From: Isoetes taiwanensis | Taxonomy: Eukaryota > Streptophyta > Lycopodiopsida > Isoetales > Isoetaceae | Reading direction: 5' to 3' | Assembly: GCA_021234155.1 (NCBI GenBank) | Contig: JAJEKV010000374.1 | Location: 124,001 to 188,000 of the forward strand | Length of the DNA: 64,000 nucleotides | Part shown: positions 56,073 to 64,000 of the stretch, in pieces | How the letters are laid out: every line of letters begins with the position of its first letter | Numbering within the stretch: position 1 is the stretch's first letter | Program-made: the position numbers and the translations under genes | Notes under the pieces: model-generated | The model's input: only the letters and a program-made list of their open reading frames with translations | Databases searched by the model: none | Told to the model about the DNA's origin: nothing

Positions 56073-56309
56073 ATTTGGTGCACCTGATTTGGAGTTTTTG
56101 GAAATCTTGGGAAGATGAATTTTCTATCCATCTCTGTTTCTTTTTGGTATCATATGGCAATGAAATGTCTTCCATTGTGAGGAATACGATTCATCCTTCA
56201 TTAGAAAGCTTTTCGCATTACAAAGCTTTCATTCTGTAGAAAGATTTTTGCAATACACAAAGCTTTGATTTTGAAGCTAACTATATCTGCAATGTTATTT
56301 GCCATTTAT
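56073..56309. other. Downstream of the exostosin-like fragment
   Basis: No coding signal; caaagctttcattctg/caaagctttgattttg is a small spaced repeat. Confidence 0.4.
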
Positions 56310-56645
56310 TCCAAGATCTGGACCGTACATAGCGATCCTCGTTTGTGGGGTATGCATGTACAAGTTTTTGTATACCGTATATTAAAGTTTGCAAAATACT
56401 ATAAGGTTTGAGAGAATGTACTTAATGATGTTAATTTTGTACGTATTGTAAATTTTTTGGGGCTCTCGCTGCCCTACGTAACCCCCCGTGTGAATATGCA
56501 CCCAAACCAAAGGGGGTTTAAGGGGGATTTTTATTTAAATGTGTCAAATGCAATGGTTTGTGTTAATAATGTTAATGGTTTGTGTTAAGTAAAAAAAATT
56601 TTGGCCCTTCGGGGCCTTAAGGATGGTGTCGGGGTGTACATATAA
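56310..56645 (+). repeat. Dispersed repeat, second copy
   Basis: Inverted relative to, and similar along most of its length to, 17,140-17,555 inside Helitron 1. Landmarks: tcgtttgtggggtatgcatg, tttggggctctcgctgccct, gtgaatatgcacccaaacca, aagggggtttaagggggatt, ggcccttcggggcc. Confidence 0.75.
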
Positions 56646-57055
56646 ACATTACCTAATACTGTAATGATGGATGGTATATCATAGCCTCACAAATCTAACA
56701 AACTAGAGGTGCTCAAATTATGGAAACAAAAACATTGCAAAGAATTAGACATATAATATTATACCAATACCAATATTAATACATGAGGTAGTATGTGATA
56801 ATAGAACTAATAATGAACAAGTCTTACACATGAGACATTCTATTTCTGTGATGCCAAATTGCCGATCAATCAAGCCATTGGTTAAATTCATTGCCACCTA
56901 TATTGACCAGTGCTAAGTTGCAGTTAGAAACTGATCAACCCTCTTTCGAGGTTCGATATGGCACTATTAATTTGACCTACCGCGTTAAACAAGAAGGAAC
57001 AATTGAATATTCAAAGTCTGGATTTGGATGATTTACACTGGGATGAGTGTAGTTC

Positions 57056-57154
57056 CGGTCAATTATATCTTTAGGTACATTGGAATCTCGTGCAAGCTGC
57101 ATTAATGCAGCAAGTGCGGAATTTGTACTTGGATTCGGTCCCCCTTCTCGTACC
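57056..57154 (-). pseudogene. YebC/PmpR-like exon (organellar translation/transcription-regulator family)
   Basis: Minus strand, after a TTGCAG acceptor at 57,155-57,160, encodes VREGGPNPSTNSALAALMQL then ARDSNVPKDIIDRN. This matches the conserved (K/R)xGGPNPxxNxxLAxxIxxAxxxxVPKDIxERN core of plant YebC-like proteins. Bacterial YebC proteins are transcriptional regulators or act in translation of proline stretches; the plant ones are organelle-targeted. A proper donor site was not found just after DRN, and flanking exons were not recognised, so a lone exon or pseudogene fragment are both possible. Confidence 0.6.
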
Positions 57155-59216
57155 CTGCAAGAAACCCCGGATGTGGCCCAATAAGCAAGAAGTCTAGAGT
57201 TAACATTCAAATTCTGATTTATCACGTGGAACACCTAATCCATTTTCTTTAAAATGTTCCCTAGGGGGCATTACCATCTTAGCCTAAGATTTATGAGCAA
57301 ACAAGACCATTCATACTCTTAAACACAATATAAACCACCAGATCCATTTGTTTTCCTGAGGTATTCCTAGTGCTCCTCTTTATCCACAAAATGAAAACTT
57401 AGTGGGATGTATGAAGTGTTGCTTCTAAATAATGAAACCTGGATATAAGGAGATGCAGCACTATCTTCCACTGTAATTAAGCAACTCTTCGCTTCTGGGA
57501 TTCCAAATAACAAAAGTTGGATGTGCAAATGCTTCAATTTGAAAAGGACACTAACAAGTCCTCTCACATTGTGTTAGTTTCTTCTATGGATCCAATTCCT
57601 TGCTTCGATCAATGCTCATCATCCCGCTACTGTAAACAATTGTGGCTTTTCTTAACTACTACCTAATGAGTCTCATACGCAAGGATGTGTCATGGTTGAC
57701 GGACACTATTTTTGTGCATAATGCATATTAAAATGTGGACCATCTTCCACAACTACATGAGCATTTCTAACCCCAGTGTTGCCACAACTGCATGTGTTGT
57801 ATATGGCACAGCTTTGGGCTTGAAATGGTTTCTCACGTCATGCAGGAGTCTCCAAATTATAGCACTATTGGGATGATTTACCTTTGGGCTGAAGCGGTTA
57901 CAAAGAGCAACATCGGGATTCATAATGAAGTCTCAAATTATTCTTCAAACAAGTTTCTTCAAATAAACCTCGATCCGGTTTTCCAACAAACCTCAACAAG
58001 CGTCTGAAATTTCTAAGACATATCGAAGATGTCTAAGAATTTACGGAGGACTCTGCCTTTGAAGAGCTCTTGGTTTTGTGGTGCTCCTTGGAATTAGAGG
58101 TCTTATGGGATGAAGATACCACTCTGCGGAGACAATGGCATTTTCAAAAGCAGACCCGGAGGATGTAAGCAAAGGAAATGGCATACCATTTTAAAAAATG
58201 ACAAAACCCGGAACTCTCATGAAGAACACCCGCCGGAGAAAAGACCCTAAGATGTTTTGACAGAGGAGATCCAGAGAGATAGAAGATCTGATTCTTGCCA
58301 CAGAGAAGAAATACATCGTAAAACATTTTGTGAAGAAGAACCGCATGCTAGTTGCTTGGGACCAAGCACCTGTTCTCCAAAATCTTACTCGATGTCTGCC
58401 ATAGACATACAGCGGCAGCCATCCATGATTTTTTTTTACAGCAAATCCATGATCTTGATACCATTCTCTCGTTCTAGCCATTTCATTTGCTGCCGGGCAT
58501 GGCACTACAAAGACAACCCAAGCAAGAATCGGACAAACAAGGATTTCTCCCCATAAAAAATCATCGTTGCTCTGTTCTTCCACGAAACCCTAAGAACCCT
58601 AAAATTCTTTCTTCCACGAACCCTAAAGTAAAGGTCTCGATACTTGCATGTATTTTTGCATGTATTTTTGTATTTTTTGGGAGTAAAAGAGATAAGCTAT
58701 TTGTGAAGGAATAAATATGCAATGCAAAACCATTGTAAAACCATAGATAATATGCCATTGAAATATGCATGCACTCTAAATGTACTGATTAGTATGCCTC
58801 GTGCAATACGCCCATGAAATCATATGAAAACCATGCCAAAAAGCGTATAAAATCACAAAAAAAACCCCTGTTATTTTGCTACATATTCATCTATAAATGC
58901 TAGCGAATTCCATTCATGTCCAGAATTATCTTATTCCATTCTTTTTCTGTCCTTTTATGAGACATGTCGATGTGCATTGGGTCCTCGTACCAATTTTGCG
59001 AGGACCTTACACTGGAAAACTTGTTAAGGGGCAATGTTGTTAAAGGTTTACTTATTTTGTAACCTTAGAAAACAATTCAATGTACAATCCTAGCTTGATA
59101 TGTGCACAATGAAATAACCCACCTTCACTCGATGGACGTGCGTCTTAATGTCGGGCGTCCGTGTCGAAAAGTGTGAGCCATAAAGGCTCACGTGTATGTT
59201 TTAAAAAAAAAAAAAT
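57155..59216. other. Intergenic, no supported gene
   Basis: Short ORFs only. Near 58,570-58,630 cttccacgaaaccctaagaa + ccctaaaattctttcttcca is a short tandem-like phrase. Possibly includes introns of the YebC-like gene upstream of its exon. Confidence 0.4.
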
Positions 59217-59440
59217 TTTCGTGGAAACCCTTCCTGTTTTCCACGGAAACCCTTCCCCAATATGGAAACCCTTCCAGCTTTCCATGGAAACCCTTCCGAA
59301 TTTCAAAGAATGGAAAACTGGCCGGTTTTCCATGGAAACTTCCGGCTTTCCATGGAAACCCTTCCGGGTTTTATTGAAAGCCGGAAGGGTTTCCATGGAA
59401 ATCCGAAAGGGTTTCCATGGAAAACCGGAAGGGTTTCCAT
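59217..59440. repeat. GGAAACCCTTCC array with inverted second half
   Basis: Five ggaaacccttcc units (first near 59,222) with spacers like tttccatgg are followed, after a gggttttattgaaagcc centre near 59,370, by ggaagggtttcc units (59,382, a variant near 59,404, 59,427). The halves are reverse complements, so the RNA or DNA could fold into a long hairpin. Open frames across it are repeat artefacts. Confidence 0.85.
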
Positions 59441-60216
59441 GGGAGCCCAACCCAAATCGGGCATACTTAGAACCATCGAATTTTGCTTCTGACCTTTTTG
59501 ATATCTATCTTTTAAATTTGGTTTTTCCGGTGTGGTCAGAAATGTTTTGGGAATTTTTTTTAAATTATTTTTCTAAGGTTTTGGGCTTTTTCGGCGCCGG
59601 AATAAATTCCCGGTATTCCCAAAATCGGGAGAAATTCCTTTCGTATGATTTTGGTTTTTCCTCGCTCTCCTTATCCGATTGCAACTGCATGCATGCCACG
59701 ATTGTAGGCTCAAGGTTTTCCGGCATGCAACCTCATACCAACTTTTGTCTGATCATTTTTACCCTCTCTCAAATTTAGTCCGGATCATTTAAAGGCGTTG
59801 GATTTCTGGAAGTTCTTTGGTATGATCTGTGCACCCCCCCACATTTTCTGTTGTTTGCATCAGACCTACAGGAGGGGTCTGGCTTTGCAAGAAATTTTCT
59901 AGGGCATTCTTATTCTCGATTTCGGTGCCCAAAGGCGATTGGGCTCAGAAACCATGCCATCATTGATGCATTATTTCTGTTTTGATTTCATATCAGGTCA
60001 CCGTGAAAATCATTTCTGACAAAGCTTCACAATAGATTTAGGTTGTTCGTTTTTAGGGTTTCACAGGGATTTTGGCAGCAGTATAGTAGATGTATGTCCT
60101 TCTCAGACAAGCCCTCTTGGATTTTGTGGATGCAGGTGCATTTTGCTATTCAACCTGATTCTGTGGTGCTAGCAAAAGCATCTTTTGTTAGTCTATAATG
60201 CCTTTTCGAGCACCAA
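59441..60216. other. Intergenic, no supported gene
   Basis: No recognisable domain; a run of C near 59,834 and general AT-rich sequence. Confidence 0.4.
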
Positions 60217-60288
60217 ATGGAGCATGCAATCGGCGGCGCCTTTGCGATTATCGAAGCTCTCATCGACATTTTTAAAAGAAAAGAGAGG
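60217..60288 (+). other. Possible short exon, unrecognised
   Basis: Opens MEHAIGGAFAIIEALIDIFK then RKE, followed by a good donor gag|gtatgcg at 60,285-60,291. A hydrophobic helix. No homology recognised; may be chance. Confidence 0.25.
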
Positions 60289-60978
60289 TATGCGAGCCAA
60301 ATCAGCCAAATCTTTGTTGTGCATCCTTTTTTAGGTACTGGAATTCTGCTTTTCCATCTCTGTTCTCAACTAGAACTTAATCTCTTTTCAGACCATGGTT
60401 TTTATGAAATCATGCCGTCAAGCAAAACCTTGAAGTCTAAGCTTCGGTGGATTTATACAAGGAAGCAAAATATATTTCGGTTTTTTATTTGTCCCTTTCT
60501 AGAATTTTCGTTTCAGGCATTTCTTTTTCTTGCTTCTTAAGTTGCAAAATTCCAGAGTGTCTTTCTGCAGTATCTACACATTTACGTTCGGAATGGAGCT
60601 ATATTTTGGAACATTTTCAGCATGCATTTTTGTTCTCATGGACAAAGCATAAATATACCAGGTATTTCTGTGTTTGCGATGATATCATTCTCTTCTTTCT
60701 CAATTTGACTTATTTGTTGTTGCTGGAGGTTAATAACTTGCATATTTTAATTCACATGAATTTGTTGTACGGGGTAAAGGAGCCAGAGGTTTCTACATAT
60801 TGTTTTCCCTGGTAATATTCCATGTTTCATTTCATTGTCTTCCATCATATAAGCAGCTTACCTCATTGGCTATGCAAAAGCAGTAGTAGTGACTAGGATA
60901 CGTGGTGTATGCAGTGTGCAGATAAGTGATCAGGATTGAAAACCCAATTCTCGAGCTTGAAAATTGTGAGACCAAAAA

Positions 60979-61000
60979 GGAAGGAAGGAAGGAAGGAAGA
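60979..61000. repeat. (GGAA)n microsatellite
   Basis: Five consecutive ggaa units at the edge of the GC-rich block. Confidence 0.85.
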
Positions 61001-61020
61001 GACTTTTAACGTCCACGGAG

Positions 61021-62180
61021 CCCAATCGGGCTATGGGACAGAACAAACAAAGGGGCGGAAGCCCCTACCAGAACCGTGGTAGAAGCCCAAGCAAAACCAA
61101 TCAAAACATGGGGGACGGAAGCCCGTTACAACAAAACATGGGGACAAAGCCCCGTTATCACTCAAAACCCGTGGCTAGACCAAGGCGCCTGTGGATCGCT
61201 TTGGCCATTGATCCCTAATGATAGCTCGACCGCCTCTGTACCGCCCATTTCGCAGCAAAGGGGCCTCATGGACCCAAAGACAATTCTCTTTCCGCCCGCA
61301 GAGCTGCACCGAGTCAAATCGCCCCCGCGACCGAAGGTGGTCCCCTTCAAATGATTGCCATGTCGCAAGATCGCAGCCTGGAAAGAGCATTTTGAAAGCA
61401 AAACCAAGATGGCGGGCGGTTTGGGGCGTGCAGCTCCCACCAGCTGTATTGAAAGGATGTCGGCATGGATGTGCATCTCCCCGAAAGCAAAAAGAGGCCA
61501 CCGCTTCCGTGGGGTCAAATCACCCGCCTCCTCTTAAGGCCCACAATGCGCAGAGAAAGGGCGGTGAGTGAGTTGTGGCCGCAAACCCGGCAAAGGGGGA
61601 GTGGGACCTCCGCCGGCAAATCTGATTGTGGGGCGGCAAATCCTCGGAGGAGGTCGTCTGGAACATGGAGATCGTGGTCGGGGCCATAGCGCACCGCCGC
61701 TTGTGCATGGGAGGGCCCCAGAAGCCGCTGGCCGCCGTGACCCACCAGGAACTGGCCCGGCCAGGCCCCTGCTTGCATCGAAAGCAACAATTTAGTAATC
61801 TTGGACCCAGCCTGCCAGCTATAAATCGGGCCGACGATCTCGGTGTGATAGTGGCAGTGGCACGGACCGTGGATCCCATCAAGTACCCTGAGGCAAGCAC
61901 CGGAGCCGAGCATCAAGGATGTCCAAAGTCACTGACTAAAGAGGCATCGGGGACCGGTGGTGCCTTATGCTCGGGGCCCAAAATGATGGGGCTGTCCGGG
62001 TGCAGGGCTAATCGTGGGGGTCATAGGGCGGACGTGGACTGGCTCAAGGCGTAACGAAATTCTTTTTTCCTTACGGGTCTCCCGGCCATACGCTTGATCT
62101 TACGGGCCATGCCGGAGAACAAGGCAAGCGTTAAAGGGTGCCAAAGGTTGGCCGGGCCCTCGGCTGCCTAGAAGGTGCTT
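61021..62180. other. GC-rich block of unknown nature, open in several frames
   Basis: A sharp GC rise against AT-rich flanks. Short tandem-like phrases aaacatgggggacggaagcc and aaacatggggacaaagcccc occur near 61,104-61,156. Overlapping ORFs of 60-142 codons exist on both strands (largest 61,626-62,054 plus and 61,515-61,916 minus), as GC-rich DNA tends to give; none shows a known domain. Could be a decayed TE interior or transferred DNA. Confidence 0.4.
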
Positions 62181-62455
62181 AGAATCCAATTTGGGGACTC
62201 AGAAAGGCAGGCAGAGCAGTACAAAGTTTTGTTTTGTCGCATGATTTCTAAATTGTGCTTTAGAATCAGATAGGTGAGAACTTCTTAAATAACTACTTCA
62301 TGTTTATTGGGTCGCGTCGGGTTTCTCTCCTTGATGAATGATACTCCATATGCATTAGTGGAGCTAGGTATATTTGCATCATATATGAGCTCCATATCCA
62401 ACTTTATTAGTTTGTTTCAGAGGTCTGTGGATGTAGATCTGGATCTGAACAATTC

Positions 62456-62497
62456 CGGCATGCTATTTGCTTAACCCGGCATGCTATTTGCTTAACA
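62456..62497. repeat. Short tandem duplication (ggcatgctatttgcttaac)
   Basis: Twice in a row, from 62,458 and 62,478; no other feature here. Confidence 0.7.
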
Positions 62498-62696
62498 TCT
62501 TTGACTTTTCTGGAGTTATCATTCCTTTTATTTAAATTGTCATTCCTGTTAGCATTCTTTTGAAGCTCACAGTAATATATGCAAAGGCTTTTACTAGCAG
62601 GGAATCCAGGAAAAAGCATATCCTTTACTACAAAAAGCAGGGATTTAAGCAAGTTCAGTTTCTAAAGAACTTACTCTTTTTTCTTCCTATTGCAGA

Positions 62697-62820
62697 ATCA
62701 AGTTTCGACATGTTGCACAGATGGTTACCAAAGGATGCCATCATCAAATCTTAAAAGGATAGAGGTCATGAACGAGGTTCCCTTTTTGTGGATAACCACC
62801 TTAACAATGGCCAATTTACT
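62697..62820 (+). other. Possible internal exon, unrecognised
   Basis: Preceded by the acceptor ttttcttcctattgcag and followed by donor ctg|gtaagat. Open in the frame VSTCCTDGYQRMPSSNLKRI ... EVPFLWITTLTMANLL. Good splice signals, no recognised domain; it may belong with the candidate exon at 63,216. Confidence 0.3.
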
Positions 62821-63215
62821 GGTAAGATATCCATTATTGGAACTTGATGTTTGTATCCTAGCAATATTTGACTTCTGATTCCTCATCTTTCATCCACATG
62901 AGATTGTTGTTTTGCACATAGATGAAACGAAGATATATTGCAAATGCTAAATTTAAGAAAGATTGCATTGGGGATCTGGTCTAAATAAGTTACGACTTTG
63001 CAATCGAGACCCAATAGCAAATCTCATGTACACATTGTTGGCAAGTCCGCCCGCTTCTTTGTTTGAATACATCATATAAGAACAAAAATAAATCCTGAGA
63101 AGTCGGCTATGGCTGCCCTCTGTTGTAGATTTATTACCTTGAAATAATAAGGGAAATCTTCTTTGCTGCTGGACCTGTAAGCATTTTTTCGTCTATTAAG
63201 GATCTTCCATAAACC

Positions 63216-63329
63216 ATGGATCTAAGCAATTCAGGAGCGGCCAGGTATCGAGCTTTATCGGAAGAACTATGCCAGGCTGCCCACCGCCTTGCCAGAATTG
63301 GACAGGGCAGATTATCTGAAACACACGTG
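63216..63329 (+). other. Possible first exon of an unrecognised gene
   Basis: ATG in good context (aaaccATGG) with an in-frame stop just before it, 38 codons (MDLSNSGAARYRALSEELCQ ... GRLSETHV), then donor GTATGT at 63,330. Amphipathic, helical. Not recognised. A SINE starts ten bases later, so the SINE would lie in the first intron. Confidence 0.3.
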
Positions 63330-63339
63330 GTATGTAAAC

Positions 63340-63592
63340 ATAGAAATGGTCTAGTGGTAACACACTAGTTCCTTAGCAATGTGGTCTCGAGTTCGAGACC
63401 GCCCAGAATCGCACTCGGTACTGTTGGGGGTCAAATCCCAACAGACGCAATGTAAGGTGGTTGGGGGCAGGGCCCAACCAAGCAATGTAGTGTGGTGTGT
63501 GGTCACATGTCCAGTTGGATGCTGCCTAGTGGCGTGACGTTATGCCTAGTGGCGTGACGTTAAAAATACTATCTATCTATCTATCTATCTTT
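63340..63592 (+). mobile_element. tRNA-derived SINE
   Basis: A pol III box A (tggtctagtgg, 63,347-63,357) and box B (agttcgagacc, 63,390-63,400) at tRNA-like spacing form the head. A tRNA-unrelated body with a 20-bp tandem duplication (tgcctagtggcgtgacgtta, 63,523-63,562) follows, ending in a (CTAT)n tail at 63,568-63,592. The tRNA-like head lacks a normal acceptor stem, so it is not a tRNA gene. Flanking target duplications were not found by eye. Confidence 0.8.
63568..63592. repeat. (CTAT)n microsatellite, tail of the SINE
   Basis: About six CTAT units. Plant SINEs end in A-rich or simple repeats, so it is likely the element's 3' tail. Confidence 0.85.
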
Positions 63593-64000
63593 TGGTTGAC
63601 ATATTATATCATAAAAAATATACCAGCCTTTTTTAACGTGCATGTATTGCCTTTTCATGCAGGCATGTCATGAGCTCTAGCTCTGTGAGGTGGTGAGCTT
63701 TGAAGGTTCTGTTGAGATGATTTCACTAATTAAGAATGTGGAAGATGAATTCATATTTATAGGGTAAACCATGTGACCTGTATATATCTCTGTATAACTT
63801 AGATACATTAAAAACATGGATATATTACCCATTTGACGGATCTGATTCACTGCATGACTTGCTCTGCAGTGGTGGTACATGGACATGCTGAAGAAAGCAT
63901 TGATAAGTTTATAAAGTGTGCCAAAGATTTATTCTTCTAGGTTTAAAAGGTCTGATGGTCTTCTTTTACTCTTCCACAAGGGCATGTTGACTAACTTTGG

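Noticed and set aside
59217-59440. CRISPR-like array (regular short repeats)
   Set aside because: Spacers are themselves repeat-derived, units invert half way, and the genome is eukaryotic.
61515-61916. 133-codon ORF in the GC-rich block as a real gene
   Set aside because: Several frames are open at once, as GC-rich DNA tends to give, and no known motif was seen.
63340-63420. tRNA gene
   Set aside because: Boxes A and B are present, but the cloverleaf and acceptor stem are not, and a SINE body with simple-repeat tail follows.

Overview
This is a transposon-dense stretch of a nuclear plant genome. The evidence is plant-type Ty3/gypsy retroelements, CACTA, hAT and Helitron elements, S-domain (G-type lectin) and lectin-RLK-type receptor kinases, microsatellites and a tRNA-derived SINE. 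The TE load, receptor-kinase debris and the transposase family at 44-47 kb would fit a large non-flowering genome (gymnosperm or fern), but I cannot fix the clade. There are no rRNA genes, no CRISPR array and no bacterial-style operon. Almost every gene-like segment carries frameshifts, stops or insertions.

Layout. 1-6.6 kb: a decayed chromovirus-type Ty3/gypsy element on the plus strand, behind an AT-rich and then a GC-rich palindromic block. 6.6-25.9 kb: a large Tat-like Ty3/gypsy element on the minus strand between two direct ~1.3-1.45 kb repeats (candidate LTRs). Its pol gene is split twice within 250 bp of itself, by a 4.83-kb CACTA element (3-bp duplication GAT) and by a 3.92-kb Helitron. 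Removing both in thought leaves a continuous reading frame. 26.3-33.3 kb: a TKL-type kinase, two adjacent MITE-like elements, then a lectin-RLK-type kinase split by a second Helitron whose 3' end matches the first. 35.6-43.7 kb: a hAT transposase and fragments of S-domain receptor kinases, rearranged by a 5,100-bp tandem duplication with a secondary deletion, and by a 796-bp TIR element lying between the membrane and kinase segments. 44.1-53.3 kb: a 9,131-bp DNA transposon with 22-bp terminal inverted repeats and an AACC target duplication, carrying two convergent genes: a degenerate DDE-type transposase and an unrecognised, spliced, acidic and Cys-containing protein. 53.3-64 kb: mostly intergenic, with an exostosin-like fragment, a YebC-like exon, repeat arrays, a GC-rich block of unknown nature, some candidate exons and a SINE.

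The strongest candidate for something undescribed is the 44,129-53,259 transposon: its ends and target duplication can be read to the base, but its superfamily and its second gene are not ones I can name. The next two are the order protease, archaeal-type RNase H, RT, RNase H, integrase in the minus-strand retroelement, and the pair of Helitrons sharing a 3' hairpin end.
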